Positions 17,828-26,625 are shown, numbered from the stretch's first letter. The stretch is 64,000 nt of DNA from Desulfopila sp. IMCC35006 (GCF_005116645.1 NZ_SWCM01000004.1:124001-188000); one strand, 5' to 3'. Notes: generated by a model from the sequence alone, not told the origin. A program made the numbers and translations.

Positions 17828-18625
17828 CTAATCCTCAATCGTCTGCTTGACGACGCCGCGTTTCGAATCCTGGAAAAACTTCACGAGGGTTTGCACCTCC
17901 TGGCAATCGGGAAATTCTTTCTGGGCCAGTTCAATGGCATCTTTCATTAAAAGGTTCGGCGATCTGAAAATGATCCTGTACGCTTTTTCAAGCGTTTTAA
18001 TCGTGTCACGGGAAAAACCGTTGCGTTTTAAGCCCACCTTATTGATGCCGGAAATTCTGGTCCGATTCCTGGTTCCGGCAATGATCACATAGGGCGGAAC
18101 ATCCAGTGAAATCCCGGATACTCCGCCGATGTAACTGAAGGTGCCGATCCGGCAGAACTGGTGTACGGCGACCAGACCGCCGATTGAGGCCCGGTCACCG
18201 ACCTCGACATGACCGGCAAGGGTTGCAACATTGGCCATTATGACATGGTCGCCGATTTTGCAGTCGTGGGCAATGTGGGTGTAGGCCATAAGCAGATTAT
18301 GGTTGCCGATGACCGTTTTCATATGACCATTAGGAGTTCCTCGATGAATTGATGCATACTCGCGGATCTGGTTGTCGGAACCGATAATCAGCTCGGTCGG
18401 TTCTCCTTTATAGCCAAGATCCTGGGGAGCACCACCAACTACCGCAAAGGATCCGATCAGGTTTCTCTCGCCGATGGTCGTCGGCCCGGAAACAACTGCA
18501 TGCGGTAAAACCCGGGTGTCGGCACCTATCCGGACTCCTGCTTCAATTACAGCATATGGGCCGACATAGACAGACGAGTCGAGTTCTGCTTTGGGGTCTA
18601 CAACGGCAGTGGGATGTATGGACAT
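17828..18625 (-). CDS. lpxA: UDP-GlcNAc acyltransferase LpxA
   Basis: Catalyses the first step of lipid A synthesis, acylating UDP-GlcNAc with a 3-hydroxyacyl-ACP. The 265-residue protein is a hexapeptide-repeat left-handed beta-helix (IHPTAVVDPKAEL, then many V-x-IG-type repeats) with the AVHQFCRIG segment and a helical C-terminal domain. It is separated from fabZ by a 328-bp gap holding an inserted repeat, unusual for this operon. Confidence 0.94.
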   Translation of the reverse strand: MSIHPTAVVDPKAELDSSVYVGPYAVIEAGVRIGADTRVLPHAVVSGPTTIGERNLIGSFAVVGGAPQDLGYKGEPTELIIGSDNQIREYASIHRGTPNGHMKTVIGNHNLLMAYTHIAHDCKIGDHVIMANVATLAGHVEVGDRASIGGLVAVHQFCRIGTFSYIGGVSGISLDVPPYVIIAGTRNRTRISGINKVGLKRNGFSRDTIKTLEKAYRIIFRSPNLLMKDAIELAQKEFPDCQEVQTLVKFFQDSKRGVVKQTIED

Positions 18626-18752
18626 TATCTTTTACAGGCTCATTGGTAGAATAATTTCTAGATACTTCGTAATACCTTCATTTCGCAGGCCGGGGCGTAT
18701 TAAGGGTGCTTTAAATACCTGCTCTCTCGAACAATAGCAAGAAAATTTACTT

Positions 18753-18915
18753 TTAGCACCTTACAGATTATCATCTTGTTTTTTTTCGAGCTATTAATCT
18801 GTTTCAAGGGGCTTCCCCCTCAAGGGGGTACTCAAAAGAGCACCCGTCAAGCGAGTATTATAAAGAATCCCGGCTTTCTTCCCGATTTTGTGCACCGGGG
18901 TTAGCACCTTACAGA
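18753..18915. repeat. 15-bp direct repeats flanking repeat copy C
   Basis: TTAGCACCTTACAGA occurs at 18753-18767 and again at 18901-18915, enclosing the repeat unit. This is what an insertion with target duplication or a local tandem duplication would leave. Confidence 0.75.
18809..18900 (+). repeat. Mosaic hairpin repeat, copy C
   Basis: Contains CCCCCTCAAGGGGGTA, then CAAAAGAGCACCCGTCAAGC, GAGTATTATAAAGAATCCCG and a closing CACCGGGG. It matches the right part of copy B closely (TCAAGCGAGTATTA-type core) but lacks the left CCCCGCACAGCACGGGG hairpin. Confidence 0.75.
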
Positions 18916-18953
18916 CTATTCTGCTGATCCTCGCCGCACATTTTTACTGCCTT

Positions 18954-19406
18954 TTACGAAAATGAAGCCATGAGTTCAGCCTCGGCAACTACCTGGTCAT
19001 CCACCGTAGCTTTGGCCGACATTACCATAATCGAACGTTTCTGCCTTAAAAGTTCAAGGGTAAAAATTAACTGGTCGCCCGGCACGACGGGTTTTCTAAA
19101 TCTGGCTTTATCAATGCCTGCGAAAAAAAGCAGCTTCTTGCCGATGGCCTCGGGATTGGCATAATATGCCATTATCCCACCAACCTGAGCCAGCCCCTCC
19201 AGAATCAACACCCCGGGCATAACCGGTCGCCCTGGAAAATGGCCCTGAAAAAACTGCTCGTTTATGGTTACATTTTTCAAACCGACAATCTGCTTGCCAA
19301 TCTCCATGGAGAGTATACGGTCGACCATCACAAACGGGTATCTGTGCGGCAGCACCTTCAAAATCTCTATTATATCAATATTTTCCGGGATAACCACCTG
19401 ACTCAT
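18954..19406 (-). CDS. fabZ: 3-hydroxyacyl-ACP dehydratase FabZ
   Basis: Hot-dog-fold dehydratase of type II fatty acid synthesis. It has the family motifs [30 protein letters not shown] with the catalytic His/Glu, and [18 protein letters not shown]. From ATG 19406, which has AAGGAGA seven bases upstream, the product is 150 residues, the usual length; the longer open frame would overlap lpxD. It lies between lpxD and lpxA, the common gene order. Confidence 0.95.
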   Translation of the reverse strand: MSQVVIPENIDIIEILKVLPHRYPFVMVDRILSMEIGKQIVGLKNVTINEQFFQGHFPGRPVMPGVLILEGLAQVGGIMAYYANPEAIGKKLLFFAGIDKARFRKPVVPGDQLIFTLELLRQKRSIMVMSAKATVDDQVVAEAELMASFS

Positions 19407-19422
19407 TACGCCGTCTCCTTGT

Positions 19423-20484
19423 TCAGATATTCTCTTTTTTGCGGTCGGGCATGTTGCAGAGTTCTGCAATCGCCTTGCTATTTTTTCTCACTGTACTCTG
19501 CAACTCCGGGAGTTTGGCAAAAACGGCACAAGCCTTGGCCCATTGCCGAACAGGGATTGCCGGTGTCCCGCCAACTACGGCGCCTTTAGGCTGATCACCG
19601 TGCACCGCGCCACGGGCTGCGACCATCACCTGATCCCCAAGGGTGAGGTGCCCGGAAGACGCAGCCTGCCCGCCCATCACCACGTTTCTCCCCAAGGTCG
19701 TTGAACCGGAAAGCCCTACCTGCGCTACCAGCAGGCTGTTCTCACCGAGAATGACATTGTGGGCCACCTGCACGAGATTGTCTATTTTGACGCCGGACTT
19801 GATCCAGGTAACGCCGTATGCCGCTCGATCAACGCACGTATTAGCGCCGATCTCCACATCATCGTCAATCCGGACGGTACCGATCTGCGGTCGTTTAATA
19901 TGCTCGCCACGCTCATTGGCGGAGTACCCGAAACCATCGCTGCCGATAACCGTACCGGAATGGATGGTCACTCTTTTGCCAATTTTGCAGCCATCATATA
20001 TGGTCACGTTGGCCTTGATCGTGGTATCGTCCCCTAGCTCAACATCATCGCCGATGACTGCTCCGGCCTCGATGCTCACCCGCTCTCCTGTTTTGACCCT
20101 GTCGCCAAGCACCGCCAGGGGCGCGATAGAAATCTCTTTACCCAACAGACAATTCTCGCCGACAAAGGCCCGAGGATGGATCCCTTTGGCAACAAAAGGA
20201 ACAGCGACGAAAAAACTGTGGATTATCGCGACTGCCAGATACGGATCTTTTACCCTGATCACCGGAAGGCTGCCAACTGCCTCAACCCCGGGAGGAACGA
20301 GCACTGCGCCGGCGCTCGTGGTTGCAAGCAGGCTGGCCATTTTTGCCTTGGCCAGAAAAGATATTTCTTTGGGACCAGCGGTGTCCAAAGGGGCAAATCC
20401 GCCAATAAGGACTGTTGCATCACCCAGTACCTGCCCTTCGACCATTTCCGCAAGATCGGCAACAGAAAGTATTTTTTCAGTCAT
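19423..20484 (-). CDS. lpxD: UDP-3-O-acylglucosamine N-acyltransferase LpxD
   Basis: Third enzyme of lipid A synthesis. The 353-residue protein has an N-terminal uridine-binding domain ([10 protein letters not shown]) followed by hexapeptide repeats forming a left-handed beta-helix, with the catalytic histidine in [11 protein letters not shown] and a C-terminal helix. It starts 12 bases after the namZ stop and its stop is 16 bases before the fabZ start. The Shine-Dalgarno sequence is poor, suggesting coupling to upstream translation. Confidence 0.94.
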   Translation of the reverse strand: MTEKILSVADLAEMVEGQVLGDATVLIGGFAPLDTAGPKEISFLAKAKMASLLATTSAGAVLVPPGVEAVGSLPVIRVKDPYLAVAIIHSFFVAVPFVAKGIHPRAFVGENCLLGKEISIAPLAVLGDRVKTGERVSIEAGAVIGDDVELGDDTTIKANVTIYDGCKIGKRVTIHSGTVIGSDGFGYSANERGEHIKRPQIGTVRIDDDVEIGANTCVDRAAYGVTWIKSGVKIDNLVQVAHNVILGENSLLVAQVGLSGSTTLGRNVVMGGQAASSGHLTLGDQVMVAARGAVHGDQPKGAVVGGTPAIPVRQWAKACAVFAKLPELQSTVRKNSKAIAELCNMPDRKKENI

Positions 20485-20496
20485 AATTATTTAGAG

Positions 20497-21663
20497 TTAG
20501 TAAAGAAAATATTTTTTCCTCTGGGTATCAAAACAGAGTAGTTCCTCCTGCCAGTGCTCTTCAATCTCGCCAATCGGTCGCCCCTCCTCCAACTGAAGAC
20601 GAACCCGTTGGTCGCCCAGAATGAGATCCATCGGCAGCCGTTCGAATTCATACTCATAAGGCGGCTGCTTATACTGAAAGTTCTCCGGATAAAGAAGCAG
20701 GGCTGCCTGCAACAGGGCAAGACTGGTCCGATAGGGTAAAAAGCGCGCAGGGTTGGTCACATGGACCTGAAAACCGCAGCACGACTCTGCCGCCCACTTG
20801 CCGGACGTCGGTTCAAAGACTATTGGCCGAAGATAACAGCCGGGTAATTCGGTCTTTTCCAGCAGTTGCAGCATGGCCGGATGCTGCCAATACGGGGCAC
20901 CGACGAATTCAAAAGGCAGGGTCGTGCCCCTGCCTTCGGAGACATTGGTCCCTTCCCAGATAACCTGGCCGGGATACACAAGTGCCGTCTCGGGGGTCGG
21001 CATATTGGGTGAAGGGCAGAGCCAGGGAAAGCCGGTATCTCTGAACAGCATGGATCGCTGCCATCCTTTTAATTTAACAACCTCCAGTTCGGCACCTATA
21101 CCGAATTCCCGGTTGATGAACAGTGCCAGTTCGCCAAAACTCAGACCATGCCGCATCGGCAGGGGATACAAGCCAACGAAAGAGCGACAATCGGATTGCA
21201 GCAGGTTGCCCTCTATTTTTTCGCCGCCGATCGGGTTCGGGCGGTCGAGGACCACCACCTTTTTACCAAGTTGCGCGGCAACCTCCAGACAATAGGCCAT
21301 GGTATACAAAAAGGTGTATACTCTGGTGCCGACATCGATGAGATCGATAAGCAGAACATCGAGCGCACCAAACATCTCAGGGGTTGGCCGGCGATGCTCG
21401 CCATACAGACTGTAAATTGGCAGACCCGTTACCGCATCGACATCATGATCGGATTCAACCATGTTGTCCTGTTTCTCGGAGAAGAATCCGTGTTGAGGCG
21501 AAAAAAGACAGGTTAACCTATCGCCATATTTCTGCTGCAGCAGGACCCGGCCATGGATGAAGTGCCGGTCTGTTGAGGCCTGGTTGGACAAATATCCGAT
21601 TCGCTGTCCCGCAAAAGACTTCGATTCATCATGCACTAATACCTCAAGTCCAACCTGCATCAT
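20497..21663 (-). CDS. namZ: DUF1343/NamZ-like exo-beta-N-acetylmuramidase
   Basis: A 388-residue member of the DUF1343 (GH171) family whose characterised member NamZ releases MurNAc from the non-reducing end of peptidoglycan fragments. Typical segments are RIGYLSNQAS, FSPQHGFF, PIYSLYGEHRRPTPEM, DLIDVGTRVYTFLYT, LDRPNPIGG, CPSPNMPTPETALVYPG and NVSEGRGTTLPFE. No signal peptide is visible, so it would act in the cytoplasm, unlike secreted Bacillus NamZ. It is the first gene of the array with lpxD and, further down, the AmgK/MurU-like pair. The Shine-Dalgarno sequence is weak. Confidence 0.85.
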   Translation of the reverse strand: MMQVGLEVLVHDESKSFAGQRIGYLSNQASTDRHFIHGRVLLQQKYGDRLTCLFSPQHGFFSEKQDNMVESDHDVDAVTGLPIYSLYGEHRRPTPEMFGALDVLLIDLIDVGTRVYTFLYTMAYCLEVAAQLGKKVVVLDRPNPIGGEKIEGNLLQSDCRSFVGLYPLPMRHGLSFGELALFINREFGIGAELEVVKLKGWQRSMLFRDTGFPWLCPSPNMPTPETALVYPGQVIWEGTNVSEGRGTTLPFEFVGAPYWQHPAMLQLLEKTELPGCYLRPIVFEPTSGKWAAESCCGFQVHVTNPARFLPYRTSLALLQAALLLYPENFQYKQPPYEYEFERLPMDLILGDQRVRLQLEEGRPIGEIEEHWQEELLCFDTQRKKYFLY

Positions 21664-21792
21664 AGAGACCCGACCACGAAAAAGTTAAAGGAAAATGAAT
21701 ATGACAAAGTGCTATCTTAATGGCGGGAGCTGAAAAAGTCAAAAAGTAGATGGACAGAACGATGGACAACGAGAAAAATCTTCGATGGATGG

Positions 21793-21829
21793 AAAAAAAC
21801 GGGGCTCCCGCGATTTCATGGGAGCCCCG
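21793..21829 (-). terminator. Intrinsic terminator of the nitroreductase gene
   Basis: A perfect 10-bp stem, CGGGGCTCCC (21800-21809) with GGGAGCCCCG (21820-21829), is followed on the minus strand by seven T residues. It lies just after the nitroreductase stop and upstream of namZ. Confidence 0.9.
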
Positions 21830-21843
21830 ACAGGGGGGCAACG

Positions 21844-22392
21844 CTAGGTCCCTGACTCGGTAAAACGATCATAGTGCACGAAATCGCCGAGTGCTCTGCG
21901 CGATGGCGCGGAAGGAGCATGGTCCGGATAGCCTATCGGTATTAAAGAAACAAGCTCAAGACCGGCAGGAATCCGGAGCAGCTCTTCAGCCGCATTATGG
22001 TCAAAGGAGCCGACTATGACCGAGCCCAGCCCCAGTTCAAATGCTTTCAGACAGATATTCTGGCTGATGAGGCCTAAATCATATAAAAACCAATGCTGGT
22101 AACGGGTTACCTGCTGGCCGTTATAATATCCCGATTTTAACGGATTGCCGCATACCCCGATGACGACCGGGGCCATCTCCATGCATTTTGTGGCCGGATT
22201 CTTTTTAGAGAGAAGGCCGGCAAGCGTTTTTTTATCTTCTGCAGCCCGCACCACAACGAGCTCCCAACACTGCAGATTTCCCCATGACGGCGCCATCCGG
22301 GCCGCTTCAAGAAGATCGGTCAAGACCTCGGATGCCACAGGCCTCTCCTGAAAGCGCCTGATACTTCTTCGTTTACTGAACAAATCTTCCAA
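21844..22392 (-). CDS. Nitroreductase family protein
   Basis: A 182-residue FMN-binding nitroreductase-fold protein. RRSIRRFQERPV at the N-terminus, AARMAPSWGNLQCWELVVV and the late GLGSVIVGSF segment are the family's FMN-contact regions. Substrate is unknown; this family reduces nitro compounds, quinones or enones with NAD(P)H. It is downstream of the acyl-CoA dehydrogenase on the same strand and ends in a strong terminator, so it may be the last gene of that operon. Confidence 0.85.
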   Translation of the reverse strand: MEDLFSKRRSIRRFQERPVASEVLTDLLEAARMAPSWGNLQCWELVVVRAAEDKKTLAGLLSKKNPATKCMEMAPVVIGVCGNPLKSGYYNGQQVTRYQHWFLYDLGLISQNICLKAFELGLGSVIVGSFDHNAAEELLRIPAGLELVSLIPIGYPDHAPSAPSRRALGDFVHYDRFTESGT

Positions 22393-22476
22393 TTTTTTCC
22401 CCCCTCATTGAAAAAGAGACGCCGCTTTTCTTCCCGCTCACGACAACCTATGCATTCTGTCGACTGTTTCGCCCCT

Positions 22477-23631
22477 TCAACTGAACTCATGCAGGATTTC
22501 TCTGGCGATAATCAATCGCTGAATCTCACTGGTCCCTTCGTAGATTGTGGTAATTCGAGCGTCCCGGGTAAACCGTTCGATGGGAAAATCTTTGGTGTAG
22601 CCGTAGCCGCCAAAGATCTGCATCGCCTCGTAACAGGCCTTATTGGCAGCTTCCGACGCAAACAGCTTGGCCATCGACGCCTCTTTGGCAAAGGAGCGGC
22701 CCTGTTCTTTTTTGTAGGCCGCGCTCATAAGCAACAGACGCGACGCCTCAAGGGCCGTGTACATATCGGCAATTTTCCACTGCGTTGCCTGGAACGCACT
22801 GATTTTCTGGCCAAACTGCGATCTTTCCAGGGAATACCCGGTGGCCTTATCCATGGCCGCAAGACCGATGCCGAGCGCGAGTGAACCGATGCCGATCCGC
22901 CCTCCGGCAAGTTCCGTTACCGCAGCCCGGAAACCGTCGTTCAGTTTTCCCATCAGCGCGTCGGCAGGGATGCGGCAATCCTGGAACAGCAGCTCATTGG
23001 TGGGGGAGCCATGCTGGCCCATCTTATCTTCCTTTTTGCCGATTATAAGCCCTTTGGTGCCCGCTTCGACGAGAAAGAGACTGATCCCCTTACCCTTTCT
23101 GGCGGCCGGGTCGGTTACCGCCCAAACCACAAAGACTCCGGCAAAAGACCCGCTGGTAATAAATATTTTCGAGCCGTTCAACACCCACTCGTTCCCATCT
23201 TTTACCGCCGTGGTGGTCATAGCCGCCGGGTCGGATCCTGCGCCCGGCTCGGTCAGGGCAAAGGCCCCCGCCAGATACTCGCCGCTGCATATTTTTTGTA
23301 TATACCGGTGTTTCTGTTCCTCGCTGCCCAGTGCCTGGATGACCTCGTTGACCATGTTGTTGACCGACACCGTCACCGCTGTTGCCGCGCAAACTCGGGC
23401 AATCTCGGTCATAGCGACACTAAAAGCGACAACCCCCGCTTCCGTGCCGCCATATTCGTCCTTGATGTTGAGACCCATAAAACCAAGTTCGGCGAGTTTT
23501 TTCAGATTATCGTAAAAGCTGCCGTCATTTCCCCGGTCAAGGTCAGCGGCGACCGGCTCCAACTCCGTTGTGGCAAAATCCCTGGCGGTATCCTGAATGA
23601 GTTTCTGCTCTTCCGTCAAATCGAGATTCAT
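22477..23631 (-). CDS. Short-chain (butyryl-type) acyl-CoA dehydrogenase
   Basis: A 384-residue FAD enzyme that makes the first double bond in acyl-CoA oxidation and passes electrons to ETF. The N-terminus MNLDLTEEQKLIQDTARDFA, FALTEPGAGSD and the catalytic Glu in [13 protein letters not shown] match the short-chain/butyryl-CoA dehydrogenase group. AAGGATACCT precedes the ATG. It lies 42 bases after the enoyl-CoA hydratase stop in the same transcription direction. Confidence 0.92.
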   Translation of the reverse strand: MNLDLTEEQKLIQDTARDFATTELEPVAADLDRGNDGSFYDNLKKLAELGFMGLNIKDEYGGTEAGVVAFSVAMTEIARVCAATAVTVSVNNMVNEVIQALGSEEQKHRYIQKICSGEYLAGAFALTEPGAGSDPAAMTTTAVKDGNEWVLNGSKIFITSGSFAGVFVVWAVTDPAARKGKGISLFLVEAGTKGLIIGKKEDKMGQHGSPTNELLFQDCRIPADALMGKLNDGFRAAVTELAGGRIGIGSLALGIGLAAMDKATGYSLERSQFGQKISAFQATQWKIADMYTALEASRLLLMSAAYKKEQGRSFAKEASMAKLFASEAANKACYEAMQIFGGYGYTKDFPIERFTRDARITTIYEGTSEIQRLIIAREILHEFS

Positions 23632-23673
23632 AGGTATCCTTGCGTAGTAATGTTTGATAACAATGTACAGGTC

Positions 23674-24447
23674 CTAAAATTGAGGTGGACGTTTTTCCAG
23701 GAAGGCGGCCATCCCTTCTTTCTGTTCGCTCCCGGCAAAACAGAGGGCAAAAAGATCCGCTTCATAGGAACAGGCCCTGGTCAGATCCATTTCCATGCCG
23801 TTGTTAACCACTTCCTTGCAAAGCTGCACTGCGGCAGGCCCGCGGGAACCGATTAATGCGGCCAGCTCCCGACATTCTGCCATAAGTTTCTCCTGGGGGA
23901 CGACCCGGTTGACCAGCCCGATCCGGCTGGCTTCAGCGGCATCGATTATCTTGCCGGAATAGATGAGCTCACAGGCCAGCCCCTTGCCTATCAGCCTCGG
24001 CAGCCTCTGGGTGCCGCCAAAACCGGGAATGATGCCGAGGTTCACCTCCGGCTGCCCGAACTTGGCATTGTTGCTGGCCAGGCGCATATCGCAGGAGAGA
24101 GCCAATTCGCAGCCGCCGCCCAGGGCAAAGCCGTTTATTGCCGCGATAACCGGTTGCGGCAGATTTTCAATGGTCCGGGCAACGGTATGGCCAAGCCTGC
24201 CGAACACCTTCCCCTCATCAGGGGTCAGCCCCTGCATAAAGGCAATGTCCGCACCGGCGACAAAGGCTTTTTCCCCGGCTCCGGTTATAATCACCACTTT
24301 TATCGTCCGGTCCCCGCTCAGCTCAGTAAAACATGCGAGCAGCTCCTCCAGCGTTGTTTTATTCAGGGCATTGAGTGCTTTGGGCCTGTTGATGGTTACT
24401 ATGGCTAAAGTCTTGTCTTTTTCTACCAGTATGTTCGTATAGTCCAC
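23674..24447 (-). CDS. Enoyl-CoA hydratase
   Basis: A 257-residue crotonase that hydrates trans-2-enoyl-CoA to 3-hydroxyacyl-CoA. Both catalytic glutamates are present: Glu114 in GFALGGGCELALSCD and Glu134 in KFGQPEVNLGIIPGFGGTQ, the short-chain hydratase pattern. The start is GTG with CGGAG upstream. It is part of the leftward beta-oxidation operon between the Cys-rich protein and the acyl-CoA dehydrogenase. Confidence 0.93.
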   Translation of the reverse strand: MDYTNILVEKDKTLAIVTINRPKALNALNKTTLEELLACFTELSGDRTIKVVIITGAGEKAFVAGADIAFMQGLTPDEGKVFGRLGHTVARTIENLPQPVIAAINGFALGGGCELALSCDMRLASNNAKFGQPEVNLGIIPGFGGTQRLPRLIGKGLACELIYSGKIIDAAEASRIGLVNRVVPQEKLMAECRELAALIGSRGPAAVQLCKEVVNNGMEMDLTRACSYEADLFALCFAGSEQKEGMAAFLEKRPPQF

Positions 24448-24476
24448 TGCAATTCTCCGTTAATTAAATAAGTGAT

Positions 24477-25223
24477 TTATGGCTCGAGGATAAATTTCCA
24501 GGCACAATACCATTCATCCGGGTGTTTGTCCGGAGGACAGCCCAGACATTCGGTGCGTATTCTTTTATCAATCGCACTGGCAAAATAGGTATACTCAACG
24601 AGTCCCGCCGATTTGCACGGATAATCATCGAGTCCTTTGCGTTTTCGTGCGTCCTGAACGCGGCAGCGATTCATCTGGAAAACAAAGCTGGTTGGTGTTT
24701 CCTCGACAATCGACTGACTGTTGATGCTTTCATAGATTCTGAAGCCCAGGGCCTTTTTCAGCCCTTCAAGTCCCGGGTTTTCCGGCAAGCCGAGAAAAGC
24801 ACTGATCGACTTGGCTTCAACCGGCGAAAATTGTGCCCAACAGGAATCATTACACCGTTTGGCATCGTTCATGCCAGAGGAAAACTCAATCGTCTGAAAC
24901 CAGACACCATCGTTGACCAGCCAGTTTTTGGCCATTCGGTCTTTGAGTCTATTGAGGGTATCACTGTCCATGTCGAGCAGAAACGAGGGAACGCCGTCTT
25001 CCATGGTAAAACCGAAAAGCTCGGAGAGATGCTTCATCTGAATCCCGAAACTCTTTCTGGAACTGCTGCTCAATGCTTCAAGCGCTTTCTCCATACCCAT
25101 CTGATGTTTCACTTCGGCAAACCAGAGTCCGTGATGGATAATCAGCCGATGAAAAAGATCGACGATAAAACGAGCAGTTTCCCGCGAGTCCAGCTCGCTG
25201 GCATTATTGGCCTGGATTGACAT
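24477..25223 (-). CDS. Cys-rich DUF6125-like protein in beta-oxidation operon
   Basis: A 248-residue soluble protein that I do not know functionally; it resembles a family I recall as DUF6125 or cytosolic protein of fatty-acid degrading Desulfobacterota. The C-terminal half has six conserved-looking cysteines: NRCRVQ, DDYPCKSAG, ECLGCPPD and EWYCAWKF, a plausible metal or cluster site. It also carries HHGLWFAEV near the N-terminus. AAGGAGGGAGT precedes the ATG. Its place among thiolase, dehydrogenase and hydratase genes ties it to acyl-CoA metabolism. Confidence 0.75.
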   Translation of the reverse strand: MSIQANNASELDSRETARFIVDLFHRLIIHHGLWFAEVKHQMGMEKALEALSSSSRKSFGIQMKHLSELFGFTMEDGVPSFLLDMDSDTLNRLKDRMAKNWLVNDGVWFQTIEFSSGMNDAKRCNDSCWAQFSPVEAKSISAFLGLPENPGLEGLKKALGFRIYESINSQSIVEETPTSFVFQMNRCRVQDARKRKGLDDYPCKSAGLVEYTYFASAIDKRIRTECLGCPPDKHPDEWYCAWKFILEP

Positions 25224-25262
25224 ACTCCCTCCTTTGTCTGATGGATCGATATATCCGTGCCG

Positions 25263-26465
25263 TTATGGCAGAACAGTTATTTCATCTGGAAATCTGCTGG
25301 GCGATTCGAGACCGTCTTCCGTTACCAGATGGGTGTTTTCGATACCGACAACTCCTCGACCGGGGAAAATTGTTTTTGGTTCAAAAGCTATGACCATCCC
25401 TTTTTGCAGCTCAAGCTGCTGGCCCTTGGCAATAAAGGGGAACTCATCGAGTTCCAGACCAACCCCATGGCCGGTAAAACGAATTCGTTTCTCCCCAACT
25501 CCCATAAAATTTTCTGCATACCCTTTTTTCTGAGCCAGCGAGACCATCAGCTCATAAAGCTCTCCGGTCACTGCGCCGGGTCTGGCCTGGGCTTTCATTT
25601 CGTTTTGTATTTCAAGCATTGCCTCATGGGCCGCTTCAAGCTCGGCGGAGAGTCGACCAATAGAAAAAATCCGCGTATGATCGGAGATATATCCATCAAG
25701 AGCGAAGACATAATCGACCAACACCGGTTCATTGGCACCAATTTTTCTAAATCCAGCGCCCTGCCCGATGACACTGCTTACCCCGGTCCCACCGGTTGGA
25801 GAAGCCAGGTAACTGCCAACAGCAGCGTCATCGCCGGCCATCAGATGACCGTAAAACAGCTCACTGCCCCACATCCGCATTCGGACAATTCCCTGGTGAC
25901 CAAGACTTCGGGCATACGCTTCCAGTTCCCCGGCCAGGGCAACCTCGGTCTTTCCGACTACGAGCAGCTCCGGCACATGGGCGGCAACAGTATCCGATAA
26001 TTTAATGGCAGCCCTGATTTTTTCGAGTTCGAACTCCGATTTCACCGCCCGAATCAAGCGGATTTCCAGGGAAATGTCTTCAATCCGTGCGTCTTTAAAA
26101 TTGGCCCTATACTGAAAGTACAGGTTGGTCGGCAAGACATCGAGTTCCAGGCCTAAAACAGCCGGCGGCTGATACCCGTAGCGGGCAAGAATGGCCGGAA
26201 TCTCCTTTAGACTGACCAGAGAAACAATATTTTCAAGCGGAGATTCCCGACATGCCCGTTCATACTCCTTAAAGACCATCAGCATCGGTTTTCCGGCCAC
26301 AGGGACATAAAGCCAGCCCTGCTGCGATGTTGCCGCAAAATAGAAAAGATCGGTTTTCTGAACGATCAGGGCCCCATCGATGCCTTTTTCCGCCAGGGAC
26401 TTTTGCAGTTTTGCCAGCCTGGATTGCAGTTCCTCACTCGGAACACATACACTGTCGCTTGCCAT
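25263..26465 (-). CDS. M24 (Xaa-Pro) family peptidase-like protein
   Basis: A 400-residue pita-bread-fold protein with a creatinase-like N-terminal domain. The five metal ligands are in place: the two Asp of VLVDYVFALDGYISDHTR, the His of FTGHGVGLELDE, Glu in AFEPKTIFPG and Glu in VGIENTH. The gene starts at ATG 26465 with AGGAGA upstream. A proline peptidase is unexpected inside a beta-oxidation operon; the physiological substrate is unknown. Confidence 0.88.
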   Translation of the reverse strand: MASDSVCVPSEELQSRLAKLQKSLAEKGIDGALIVQKTDLFYFAATSQQGWLYVPVAGKPMLMVFKEYERACRESPLENIVSLVSLKEIPAILARYGYQPPAVLGLELDVLPTNLYFQYRANFKDARIEDISLEIRLIRAVKSEFELEKIRAAIKLSDTVAAHVPELLVVGKTEVALAGELEAYARSLGHQGIVRMRMWGSELFYGHLMAGDDAAVGSYLASPTGGTGVSSVIGQGAGFRKIGANEPVLVDYVFALDGYISDHTRIFSIGRLSAELEAAHEAMLEIQNEMKAQARPGAVTGELYELMVSLAQKKGYAENFMGVGEKRIRFTGHGVGLELDEFPFIAKGQQLELQKGMVIAFEPKTIFPGRGVVGIENTHLVTEDGLESPSRFPDEITVLP

Positions 26466-26493
26466 CTTCTCTCCTGACACATTGCCCTTAAGG

Positions 26494-26570
26494 CTGGTTC
26501 CTATGCGGCGCATGGGAACCAGTAGTAATGTCCAATTTCAAGATGGCCAAGTAAAAAGCTTCATATACGC
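26494..26570 (-). repeat. Palindrome plus hairpin-arm repeat, copy 1
   Basis: CTGGTTCCTATGCGGCGCAT (26494 onward) closes with GGGAACCAG at 26522, a 13-bp stem with one mismatch. Read on the minus strand, it follows TATGAAGCTTTTTACTTGGCC (26547-26567), the same order and near-identical sequence as TATGAAGTTTTTTACTTAACC before the palindrome at 59585-59617. Confidence 0.7.
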
Positions 26571-26625
26571 CCAAAGGAAGTGCCCTTGGGGGACAACGAA
26601 GGAGATCCGGCTTTTTCCTTAGCCA

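Larger units (their letters stand above)
18626..18953. other. 328-bp gap inside the lpx operon holding a repeat insertion
   Basis: Separates fabZ from lpxA. It holds mosaic repeat copy C and two identical 15-bp direct repeats that flank it (18753-18767 and 18901-18915). No gene is seen. lpxA may need its own promoter here, or may be read through. Confidence 0.65.
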
